Origin: Rhizophagus irregularis
Lineage: Eukaryota > Glomeromycota > Glomeromycetes > Glomerales > Glomeraceae
Length of the DNA stretch: 64,000 nt
Direction: 5' to 3'
Assembly (NCBI RefSeq): GCF_026210795.1
Contig: NC_089442.1
Location: forward strand, 2,294,001-2,358,000
The notes below the pieces were generated by a model. It was given only the letters and a program-made list of their open reading frames with translations, had not been told where the DNA came from and did no database searches. Made by a program: the position numbers and the translations under genes. This document shows, in pieces, positions 25,701 through 37,100 of the stretch. Every line of letters begins with the position of its first letter. Within the stretch, counting starts at the first letter, position 1.

Positions 25701-28700
25701 ATTCTTTTTTTACCATTAAAAGTTCTGCAAGTTGGCACATTTTCTTTTTTATACGAAGAGAAGTATTACTTGTACCTAACTTATTTAGATAACGGGCAAA
25801 TGAAAGAACTAGCCCACCAATATCACAGCTGTATAAATTGTCGGACATATCATAGATACGTTCCAATATTAATTTTAATACTGAAATTGTTTGTTCGACA
25901 AAGAGAGTGAACTTTTCCTGAGGACTAGCTTCTCCACCTTTTTCAAATCGAGAAACTATTGATTCCAAATGACGGAAAAGAATAACATATAATCTTGGAC
26001 TTAATTCATTACCGAGGGCTTCTTTCACACTTTCTCGAACAAAAATTGTATCACTGACCAATAAACTAACCATCTCTTGAACAAATTTTTCGATCTTTAT
26101 TATATAATCAGAACCCGAAGATATAGAAACTCTTCTCTGAGTAATATCTAAACCTCGTCCGTTACTTGGATTTAATCTTTCATGACCACAGCAACCGCCC
26201 AAAGCTGCAAGAAAACCTGTATAATTATGCCATTCTATAGTTTGTGATTCATTGATATCAGGAACTACAACAGGATGTGCTCTAACTGGTGCCAAAAAAC
26301 CAACAACTTTTTTGTGAGTTACTGGAGTTAATGGAGCTGGTTCATCAGATTGTTTTGCAATTATATCTGTGAGTTTCTTCCATCTATCCCATGCCTCTTC
26401 CCATGCACCAATATTACCAGGTGTAGGTCGAGTCATCAGACGTAATAATTTACGAATACGTCTTTGCTGTGCCATTCGACCAGGAACTATATACGGTGAA
26501 TTTGATAATTCTATATAAACATTCCAATTTTCAACAATCGTCATTTGAGAAGGCAATGGCAATTCTTGAGGTGCATCCACATCGATTGTAAAATTTTCAG
26601 CTGTTATTCGTGCTTCTTCACATAACTGATCAAAACAATTGATTGCAATTGAACATATTTCTATATCTGAAGAACACAAAGAGACCAATAAAGCAATCTC
26701 AAGTGCTACATTTGAACTTAGCCGATCTGGAATATTTGTGGGGGTAATTGGTTTGTCCTAAATGTCAACATGATTAATATTAAATAAAAAGTATTTATAG
26801 CAATAAAAATAAAATCACACGTTTCTTGTGTTACCTTGTTTGATCTAGCCCTAAGAAAATCGTTACGTCGGAGTAAAAGTTGGAACAAAAGATCCAACAT
26901 ATATTTAATTAATTCATCTTTATCTTTCATTTCCAAAATTTGTTTCGCAACGGTACAAGTTATTTGTGAACTTTTAAATAATAAATAGAAACAATGTCAA
27001 ATGAAATTTATTTAAAGATCATATTATTTAAAATATACCATTACCTTATATACCAAAAATGTTGCATTTTATTTTCTCCAGTACCCCAAGATTCTATAAG
27101 GTTGGGGCTATGAAGCTCTAATAAAGTATCACCTGCAGTAGTCCTAATTATATAACTACTGTCATTCAAACATTTCATAATTCCAAGTATAATGGATTGA
27201 TTGTCGACAATTTGTTCATTCGTGTTTCTTTCCTATTATTCAATAACAATGTTATATATATATATATATATTAATAAAAAAATAAATCATTATCATAGTT
27301 AATAGAATTTACTTACAACGATTGCAAGATACGGCTCAGTGCGATACAATTTTAATATGTTTAAAATGATTTCTGTTCTTTCATCATGATTTCTTCTATT
27401 GTGCCTGTTCATGTCAAAAGGTGTGGTACGAGAATTAATGAGATCTTGAAATAACTTACGAAGCGGCGCTGCTAAATAGGGATACATAGTGTTAATCTTA
27501 GGACTCCAAGGGAGTCGTGGTTCCTAAAAAAATAATATTAATAAAAATTAATTATACAACCAAAAAAAAGATTATTATTTTAGACATGTATGAACATAAT
27601 TTTTTTTTTACCTCTGCTGCAATAGAATAACAACTTTTGACCAGGACTAACTTAAAAGAATTTGGTGCATCTTCATGTACACATATAGGAATTAACGTGC
27701 GTAAAGTGTTTTCAGGATTTATTCTAAATAAAGCTGTTAAACATTCAGTCATCAGCTTCTGATCAACGTTTTGTTCATTAGGGAACGGTTTGTTTGGGTC
27801 AAATAGCTTATCCTGATGATAAAAATGATAAAAAATGGATTAAATGTTAATATAAATTTTAGATAAAAATGAAAATAATAAACCCAACCTTCAGCTCATT
27901 TTCCATTTCTGGTACTATTTGACGTAGTGCAGATTTTTCGTTTCTTGCTACATAAGTAGAAGCTTTAAAAATATCTACATAACATGAGGCAGCAACTTCT
28001 GCATGATTTCTACCCCTTAAAGACTTTTTAAGATGGTCAAAAAATAATATCTAATCAAACGAAATTAGTAAATAAAAATTTGGAATTTAATGATTATAGT
28101 TCGAACTTTTTAAATCTACCTTTCGTTGAGCTGACTTAGTTGGGGCTTTATCCGTTGTAACGGCATTCATTAGCATATCAGGACACAGGACCAGCAACAT
28201 AGTTTGCAAAGGCCAAAATAAACTTTTACTTTTATTTCCGCTAGAAATATTATTACATATATCAAAAAGAAGTTCAGGTCCACCATCCATTCTTTTTTGT
28301 GATTGACACAATTTAACAAATTCTGCTGGGAAAACTTCAATCCAATTCCAAATAGCTTTTCGAAGTACAATTGCCATTGATATTTGAGTATATCTTTTTA
28401 AATTCATAAAAGAATTACAAAGTTCTAAAACAAAAGAATACATTTATATATTAAGATAGAGAATATTTGGTTTTGAATCTAAATTAGAAATTAATGTTTC
28501 TGACCTTGCAATACCATTGATAATCTTTTTGAATTTAAATCACTACACTCAAGCAGCTTTAATTCAGATGTATCAGGCCATTCATCATTTATAGCAGACA
28601 AGAACGCAATTCGATTTTTAATCCTTGCAAAAACAACATTCCAATTTGAGGCACTAATATAAAATATCACTCGCCCAGCACTCTTAAATATTTCACTAAC

Positions 28701-29427
28701 TAATTCATATGTTGCAGGAGACCAAGCAGCTTGAGCATTATGGATAGGAGATTCTTTTCCTCCACTTGGTCCATTATGAACGTTTGGGTTATAATCTTCT
28801 AAAGAAGCCATTTGATAAAGAAATCGAGATAAAACTTTTAGAATAAATACTGCTAAATTATCATCTAAAGGTGGTGGATCATCCCATGATCTTGGTAATC
28901 TAAAAGATGTATTTGATGGACTTGACATATTTGGTGTATTTGTAGTATTTAATGGGATTGATGGGCTTGTCGGACTTGACGTATTTGATGTATTTAATGA
29001 TTCTTCAATTGAAGTTTCTTTAGATGGTGATTCTATTGATGTTCCTCGATGAAATTTCCAGTGATGAGTCATGCATGCTGATAAAATTTTTAAAATAAAT
29101 AGTTGTGATTGTAATACATCGGTTGAAGGTAAATCTTCATATGTTTGAGTATGCTATAAAGCATTTAAAAAGTTAATAAACATTGATCCAACTTTAAAAT
29201 GATTATTTTATTTAAAATAATATTACCTTTGAGATACTTTCTAAAAGTTTGGTTAAATTATGTGCAATTGTGCCAAGTTTAAATCGGGATAAATCAACAA
29301 TGGCATTTACAATATGTTGAATTAAGCCATCTGCTTCTAAAGTTTCTAGCTTTTTTCCACTTTTACATGGTAACTTTGAACCTATCCTATCTATTAAAGA
29401 TAGTATCATTTTAGTATCATCTTTCAT
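19745..29427 (-). CDS. IRA: Neurofibromin/IRA-type Ras GTPase-activating protein
   Basis: Large intron-rich gene, roughly 20-25 exons and about 2,500 aa, that switches off Ras by stimulating GTP hydrolysis. Exact 5' exons: 29427-29227, 29153-28505, 28424-28120, 28050-27889, 27812-27612, 27523-27317, 27232-27045, 26970-26835, 26757-25393, 25316-25254, and then from 25171; the rest are approximate. The RasGAP domain spans about 25170-23950. It holds the arginine finger in LFRKTS (Arg codon 24673-24671) and the signature FLRFFNPALVAP near 24240. Next comes a Sec14/CRAL-TRIO-like part (RRPVFYYIARELE near 23460-23420, then FEVVVDLTRFSSDNE at 23265). This RasGAP-Sec14-PH order is typical of NF1. 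Long HEAT-like helical regions flank it, and the stop is at 19745. The start MKDDTKMILSLIDRIGSKLP matches the position expected of the NF1 N-terminus. Two partial copies of its 5' end lie upstream. Confidence 0.92.
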
Positions 29428-30144
29428 TTTGAAATAAATATGTTTCTATATATAAATTTTGATTTAATGAAAAGTTGACTATATAACAAAAAAAATTTTT
29501 TAAGATAAAGCGTTATAAAAGTGAGTTTATGAAAAAAAAATGATGATTAAAATATAATAAAATGAGTGTTCTAAATTTTTCAAAAAGTCGTTTCTTTCTT
29601 ATTCGTAGGAGTAGGAAAATAAACAACCTCCAACTTTACAAAACTAAAATGTTAGGGATTAGGAGGTAAAATAAATAAATTAATAATGTTACAAATGTTA
29701 CACAACATTTGCATCTAAATTTGCAAATGAAAAATCTCTTTAATTGGTTTAAATTTGATCCGCCTCGTGCGAAATTGTGTTACGACCACGACAGTTATTC
29801 AAAAACAGATGCGTTTTTAGATCTGACATAATAACATATAACACCAATCATTTATTTTATTTGCCAAATTTGAATAAACAAAAAAAGGTTGTCCCATAAT
29901 TACTTTAAACTTTAAATACTTTCTTAATTCTTAGGTCACACATTTTTGGTTCACTTGATCTGATCAATGTAACACTTGTGAACAGTTAAAGCAATTCGTT
30001 AATATTATTTATTTATACAAATTAATCAAGTTAAACAATTATAAAAAAAAAAATTTTGTACAATCATTTAACGAAGTTGGCAAGTCACATGATATTATGT
30101 CGCGGATTGACGAATGGTGAATTCATCGCAATCACTCGTCTAGT
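29428..30144. promoter_or_regulatory. 5' flank and likely promoter of the RasGAP gene
   Basis: This 0.7-kb flank is conserved in the two downstream tandem copies (31152-31690 and 32445-33020). Shared landmarks are AAATAAATATGTTTCT, AAAAAGTCGTTTCTTTCTT, AAATTTGATCCGCC and GTTACGAC. Conservation among copies only shows shared descent; promoter function is inferred from position. Confidence 0.5.
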
Positions 30145-30145
30145 A

Positions 30146-30334
30146 CCGTATATCACGGGTCATAGTACCCCCTTAATATCTTAGGTGTGACGTGCAACAA
30201 TACCCTAATTATTTTATAAGTTTAAACACCTCTATTAATAGTAAAAATTCGCGTAATAGGGGGGGGGGGGGGGTACAGGGCCAAACCTCCGAAATTTGCA
30301 AGATACCCGGGGTACTATGGCCCGCGATATACGG
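30146..30334. mobile_element. 189-bp TIR element (MITE-like) with TA target duplication
   Basis: The ends are inverted repeats of about 26 bp with two mismatches: the left begins CCGTATATCACGGG and the right ends CCCGCGATATACGG. TA dinucleotides flank it (30144-30145 and 30335-30336). The equivalent junction between units A and B at 31698-31710 reads TCTAGTACTTTT without the insert, which is an empty site. No coding capacity; it contains a run of 15 G. The TA duplication and TIRs suggest a Tc1/mariner-mobilised MITE, although a GTAC duplication would also fit the bases. Confidence 0.82.
30259..30273 (+). repeat. Poly-G tract of 15
   Basis: Fifteen consecutive G within the TIR element, in a genome where G runs are rare. 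It is followed by TACAGGG and, further on, CCGGGG. It could form a quadruplex or be a sequencing-length artefact. Confidence 0.8.
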
Positions 30335-30336
30335 TA

Positions 30337-31151
30337 CTTTTAAATATTTCACTAACTAATTCATATGTTGCAGGAGACCAAGCAGCTTGAACATTATGGA
30401 TAGGAGATTCTTTTCCTCCACTTGGTCCATCATGAATGTTTTGGTTATAATCTTCTAACGAATCCATTTGATAAAGAAATCGAGATAAAACTTTTAGAAT
30501 AAATACTGCTAAATTATGGCATTTCAGTAGATTTTATATTTTAACATTTCAACGTTTTGGCAGTTTTAGTACTATATAAGGAATTTTAACTTTTAGTATT
30601 AGGTCAAATGAGTTTCAGATAAGCAACCTTAAATCAAACTAATTAGAATAATGTTCTAAATCATTTAAAGGTAGTGGATCATCCCATGATCTTGGTTTGA
30701 AGGATGAATTTGATGGACTTGACGTATTTGGTGTATTTGAAGTATTTAATGGGCTTGATGAACTTGTCGGACTTGACGTATTTGAAGTATTTAATGGTTC
30801 GAAGTTTCTTTAGATGGTGATTCTACTGATGTTCCTTGATAAAATTTCCAAAGATTAGTCATCATGCTGATATCGTTTGAAGGTATATTTGAGTATGCTA
30901 TAGAGCATTTAAAAAATTAATAAACATTGATCCAAAACTTTAAAATAATTATTTTAAATGATATTACCTTCGAGATACTTTCTAAAAGTTTGGTCAATTG
31001 TGCCAAATTTAAATCGGGATAAATCAATAATGGCATTTACAATATGTTGAATTAAGACATCTGCTTCTAAAGTTTTTAGCTTTTTTCCATTTTTACATGG
31101 TAACTTTAAACCTATTCTATCTATTAAAGATATCATTTTATTAACATTCAT
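30337..31151 (-). pseudogene. RasGAP 5' fragment, copy A (decayed)
   Basis: Carries pieces of exon 2 (30337-30840) and exon 1 (30960-31151) of the neighbouring RasGAP gene. Exon 1 has lost the conserved MKDDTK start region and is frameshifted near the end. Exon 2 is split by about 145 bp of unrelated DNA at 30518-30665 and has further small deletions. It cannot encode the original N-terminus. Confidence 0.85.
30518..30665. mobile_element. About 145-bp insertion inside RasGAP copy A
   Basis: The exon 2 match stops after AATACTGCTAAATTAT and resumes at AAAGGTAGTGGATCATCCC. In the gene and in copy B these are nearly adjacent (only CATCT between). The inserted DNA has several TTTTAGTA/TTTTAACT words, but I see no clear terminal repeats. 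Origin unknown. Confidence 0.5.
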
Positions 31152-31599
31152 TTTGAAATAAATATGTTTCTGTATATAAATTTGATTTAATGAATAGTTG
31201 ACTATATAACAAAAAAACTTAAAGCGTTATAAAAGAAAGAGTTTATGGAAACAAAATAATGATTAAGAATATAATAAAATGATTGCTCTAAATTTTTTCA
31301 AAAAGTCGTTTCTTTCTTTATTCGTAGTAGAGAAGCATACATACATGTTAGAATTAATATATTACAAATGTTACACATTTTGCATCTAAAAATTTGCAAA
31401 TGAAAAATCTCTTTAATTGGTTTAAATTTGATCCGCCTGCGAAATTGTGTTACGACTACGACAGTTTATTCAATAAAAAAAAGGTTGTCATGATTACCAT
31501 GATTACCTTAAATTTTAAAGCATTTCGTTAATATTATTTATTTATTTATTTATTTATACAATTAATCAAGTTAAACAATTATAAAAATAAGTTGGCAAG

Positions 31600-32444
31600 T
31601 CACATGATATCATGTCCGGCGGATTGACAAATAGAAACGAATGGTGGATTCATTCGAACTATCGCACTATTGGAACGTTCAATATAAAATATCACTCGTC
31701 TAGTACTTTTAAATATTTCACTAACTAATTCGTATGTTGCAGGAGACCAAGCAGCTTGAACATTATGGATAGGAGATTCTTTTTCTCCACTTGGTCCATC
31801 ATGAACGTTTGGGTTATAATCTTCTAAAGAATCCATTTGATAAAGAAATCGAGATAAAACTTTTAGAATAAATACTGCTAAATTATCATCTAAAGGTGGT
31901 GGATCATCCCATGATCTTGGTAATTTAAAGGATAGATTTGATGAACTTGACGTATTTGGTGTATTTGAAGTATTTAATGAACTTGTCGAACTTGACGTAT
32001 TTGAAGTATTTAATGATTCTTTAGTTGAAGTTTCTTTAGATAGTGATTCTACTGATGTCCCTTGACAAAATTTCCAATGATTAGTCATGCATTCTGATAG
32101 AATTTTTAAAATAAATAGTTGTGATTGTAATACATCGGTTGAAGGTAAATCTTCATATGTTTGAAAATGCTATAAAGCATTTAAAAAATTAATAAACATT
32201 GATCCAACTTTAAAATGATTATTTTATTTAAAAATAATATTACCTTTGAGATACTTTCTAAAAGTTTGGTTAAATTATGTGCAATTGTGCCAAGTTTAAA
32301 TCGGGATAAATCAACAATGGCATTTACAATATGTTGAATTAAGCCATCTGCTTCTAAAGTTTCTAGCTTTTTTCCACTTTTACATGGTAACTTTGAACCT
32401 ATCCTTTCTATTAAACATAGTATAATTTTAGTATCATCTTTCAT
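31600..32444 (-). CDS. Truncated RasGAP N-terminal duplicate, copy B (frame open)
   Basis: Exon 1 at 32444-32244 (67 codons, same length as in the full gene) and exon 2 at 32169-31600 join through an intact 74-bp intron in phase 0. Together they encode a possible 256-aa protein. It is very like the RasGAP N-terminus until about 31690, where it runs into duplicated flank and stops 30 codons later. The Ser/Thr/Asn-rich linker is shortened by in-frame deletions, which suggests some constraint or chance. It may be silent, may yield a short N-terminal fragment, or its exon 1 may splice onto the full gene. Confidence 0.5.
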
Positions 32445-33019
32445 TTTGAAATAAATATGTTTCTATATATAAATTTTGATTTAATGAAAAGTTGACTATA
32501 TAATAAAAATTTTTTTTAAGATAAAGCGTTATAAAAGAGAATGAGTTTATGGAAAAAAATGATGATTAAAAATATAATAAATGAGTGTTCTAAATTTTTT
32601 CAAAAAGTCGTTTCTTTCTTTGTTCGTAGGAGTAGGGAAACAACCTCCAATTTTACAAAACTAAAATGTCGGAATTAGAAATAAATTAATAACTTATAAT
32701 GGTACAAACAAATGGTATACAACATTTTGCATTAAATTTGCAAATGAAAAATCTCTTTAATTGGTTTAAATTTGATCCCTCCTCGTGCGAAATTGTGTTA
32801 CGACTACGACAGTTATTCAATTGAATAAATTGTTCCATAATTACCTTTTAAAAATTTTAAAAGTATTATTTATTTATTTATTTACACAATTAATCAAGTT
32901 AAACAATTATAAAAAAAAAAAATTTGTAAAACAGTTAACGAAGTTGGCAGGTCACATGATAATTATGTCCGGCAGATTGACGGAAGAAACGAATCACACT
33001 ATTGGAAGGACCTATAACT

Positions 33020-34155
33020 CGTTCATTCATGAGTGGGAAATAGTCTAGAAGTTGTCGATGAGAATCACTAATTTTGCGAGTGTTTTGTAAAAGAATCGCC
33101 AGGTTGATAGGGGCCCAAAAGGAACATACCCCGGTAGATATAGTTCGTAAAGAGCATCCAGATTCCAGAACATGGAACGAGTACTATCCAACAATATGGT
33201 CGTCGGTAACGTGAATCTGCCCGCTTCTGGTAACTTGACCGGGTTTGAATTAACTTTATCTATTGTACGGTAACACGACATTTACATTTATTGATCCCTA
33301 AAGACATTTTTGTGCATATACTGTATCGTTCAATAGTTAAATCTAAAGTTCGCGAATTTGATGTGGTAAAGATGTGAAGATCGAAGAACATCACATTTAT
33401 TTCCTATAACAATCGAATCCATTGCGGCAATTTTAATCGACTGACAAATGTCAAAGAGGCCTTTCTATTATATACAATTGATAAAGCGAAATATTTAATA
33501 ATTTTTACTATTTAACCACACCGTCCCAGAATTTCGCGAGATTTTATGTACATTATATTACAAGTAACTTTCAAGACGAAGGTAATGTATGAAAGAAGAT
33601 TTTGGCAAATTAGGCCGTTCCAATAACAATATTAAAAAAAGGAGATGGGAAAACTAAATTAAAATTACAAGTCTTTTATTCTGAAAATAAAGGGAGTAGT
33701 TTACATTATAAAGTTAAATCTTTGTGACATTGAGAAGGAAGAAGGGATTATGTTTATAGTTACTTTATTGGTATCATATAAAGTTAGAATTTTGAGGGGG
33801 AAAGGGGATTTGTTAAACGTAGAATCAAATTAGCCAATGAAAAATTTATTAGTTTTAGTATACGATTTTTGATATTTGGATTTTCGCAGTCTTGTAGGTC
33901 TTGTAGGTCTTATGATCAATGCTTGTTTTGTCATTCTACAATGATCAGTGCTTTTTTTATGTTATTTATGTTAGTGATATCATGCGTAAAAGGTTATGAT
34001 GCGAATCTGCATAGCTAGATTTTAAGAATTAATAATTTAAAGTAAAGCTTGTGGGTGAGGCGTATTAGTAATACCCGTGAGAATTTACCAGAAAATTTTT
34101 TTGGTAAAATATTCATTTTTTGTAAATAATCTTTTTAAAATTGCGAGCTTTTAAA
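33020..34155. other. Intergenic between divergent RasGAP copies and the sterol-transporter gene
   Basis: 33045-33290 is more GC-rich than its surroundings and has a 78-codon open frame on the minus strand. There is no motif or intron context to support a gene. The rest is AT-rich; the last few hundred bases probably include the promoter of the plus-strand gene at 34156. Confidence 0.5.
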
Positions 34156-37100
34156 ATGTCTTCAATACTTGTGACACCTCCGTTACCAGCAGAATCTGTT
34201 ATCGATAGCTTAAACCCTCGAGAAGCCGTTCACGACACCCCAAACTTTCGGGCAAATGTAAAAAAATTCGAAGAACAAATTGACCATTTTGAAAAATGGC
34301 TTGATGCGCTATTTAAAGCAATAAAATCGTATTCGGAGGAATCTATCAGTAAGTTTTCCGTCAGAAAAGAATAGATATTCACAGATAATAAACTAATTTA
34401 ATTATCTGATAGAATTAAATGAAGCGAGTAATAACCTGGCAAAGAAAGCAACGTTAATTCCAAGTGAAGAATCATTATTAGGTAAATTTTAAATTGATTT
34501 AATTTTTTTTTACTTAGTAATTAATCAATATCCAATTATAATAAATAGATCGAGATTTTACACATACTGCAGCTAGAATTTTTGCTGATATTTTGCAGAC
34601 AACTTACGCATTTAAAGCAAAATTGGTAAAAAAAAGAGAATATTTTATCAATCAACAAACTAAATTTTGATTATAGAAATTAACTGTTTATACAATTTTT
34701 AATTAGGTAAATGACATTGATGAAAAATTACTACAGCCAATAACGCACTTCATAAGAAATGATCTAAAAGAATTCAAGGTATATTTCATCTTATATTATT
34801 TTCAATTATTCGATATTAACAAATCAGACTAATCAATATAGGAAGCACGTCGTAGTTATGAGCGGATACTTGAAAGATATGATAGTATGCTAGCAAAATA
34901 TACTTCCCAATCAAAAAATAAGGAAGCCAGTGCATTGCGAGAGGTTTGAATTAGAGAAGGTTATTTTGATTGATTGATTATTATTTAAATAATTTATTAA
35001 ATCATTATTTTTTTTTGTAGGATGCGTTTCAATTATATGAAGTTCGAAAAAATTATATTAAAACAGCATTAGATTATACACTTAAAATCGTTCAATTTAG
35101 AACATCTATAGATCATTTAGTAATGGAACAAGTTAGTAATAATATATTTTTCTTTTCTTGTAAGAAATTTCCGCTTAAATGTAATTCTTAATATTATTAA
35201 TATATTAATTATTAATTTTTTGTACCAGTTCTTGACCAGTACATTTATGCATTTAGATATGCATGAAGCAAGTCTAATCGTACATAAAGGATCAGAGAAT
35301 CAGTTGGAAAGATTAAAAGGATGGTTGTCGGAAGTACGGGCGGCCTTTTTATTTTACTAATATTTAAATGTTTTTAAATTATATAAATTATATATATATT
35401 AATTTATAATTATAATTTATAATTATATATTATTAGAACAAGAAAACGTGTGAGAGTCAAAATCCTCTACTTCAAGATTTACGGAAAAAATTAGAGGAGG
35501 TTAATATTCAAATAATCAAATAATTAGATATACAATATGAAATTAAAATTATTTATTGAATTAAATTATAGGAAGCTATTAATTCAAATAAACCACGTCG
35601 GAATTTAACAAAATATACAGACGGTGGAATGACTATTCATCCTAATTCCGATGCGTTACAAATAACTCGCCCGCCTTCACCGGCATCTATGTCAAATGAA
35701 ACACCTGCCAAGCAAGGCTATTTATTTATGCGCACTAACGGAAAAAATACCTGGGTCAGGAAGTATTTTTATTTAAAAGATGGAATATTCTGGTGGACAT
35801 CTGTTGGACATGGTAAAAATCGTTCAGTTATCGAAGAGAGTGAAAGAATTGGTGTACTTTTATGCGAAGTACGGATGGATACATTTCATGATAGAAGATT
35901 CTGTTTTGAAGTCTTTTATGGTGCTAAACAGTATGTAATATTTTGTTTAACAATTTTCGAAACATTCTTGTGATTAAAGAAATTATTTTATTTAAAAGGA
36001 CCACATATATACTGCAGGCTGAGACCGAAACAGAATTAAAAGATTGGATAAGTGCATTTGAGAACGCGAAACGTCACGCTTTTCGATCATCAAATGATTC
36101 TTCCTCTTCCACTGCCTCTGTGAACCCTAATAAAGAAACAGAGGATGAACAACATGTATCTATCACCAATGAGGGAGATCATAATACTAATAAACCTTCT
36201 TCATCTAACTCTGCTGAAGGTTATAAAATTGATGGCAATTCAACGTCAGACTTAAAAATTACGCCTTCGTTAGTTTCTCCACCTCCACCCTTGGAAACCA
36301 AGCGAAATAATTCAAATTTGTTAACAAAAAAGCGAGCAACATCAGTGTCTAATCTACCTAATTCAAAACCTCAATTAGCACATCATAATTATAGTAATGT
36401 TTCTTCAAAAGGGTCGATGACGCCTCCTACGAATAATAATGCAGTTACAACTTCATCTTTAACTACACAATCATCCTCTAATGAAAAATCCTCAACATCT
36501 GCTAATCAGCAAAATTTCTGGGGAACGTTGAATTGGGCAATGCCTGCTGTGAATCTAATAATGAATACGGGTAACGCACAAGAGGATGAAGAAGCTGATG
36601 GAGATGGAACTATAAGTAAACGTAACGGAAGTGGGCCTGTTGGGTCTGGTGTTGACGGGTCTATTGTTGAATATCCTCATAATTTATTACTTCATAATGT
36701 GCAATTACATATATTGTTTTCCTGCGCGACTGAGGCCGAATACGCATTAGATAGTAAGTTATAATTAACTTTATTACTTTATGAACTTTTTAATCAAATA
36801 TAATTAATTAATTCTCCTCCTCTTAGTTTTTAATTGTGCATGGTATAAGGATAATATGTTATTCAAAGGGCGTGCATATATCACACAAGATAAACTTTAC
36901 TTTTATTCCACGGTGATGAGTGTCATAAATATGGTAAGACACAATTTATGTTCATGATAAACTTCTTATTTCTTTTATATTGAGATTTTTTTATATTTAC
37001 AGTTTTGGATTAGTTGGCGAGATATTAAATCAATTGTTTATAAGACAACCGACACACAACAAATTGTAGAGTTTATCGATAACACTAATAATCAAAATGT

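Larger units (their letters stand above)
28656..33020 (-). repeat. Tandem triplication of the RasGAP 5' region
   Basis: Unit 0 is part of the working gene (about 28656-30140: most of exon 2, intron 1, exon 1, upstream flank). Unit A is about 30337-31690 and unit B about 31691-33020, all in the same order and orientation. The junctions fall at an ATCACTCG word that joins the far end of the flank to the interior of exon 2. Sequence identity is high in exon 1 and lower in the flank. Confidence 0.88.

Noticed and set aside
33045-33281. 78-codon frame on the minus strand in a GC-balanced patch
   Set aside because: No motif, no exon context and no repeat copy in the window; kept only as intergenic.
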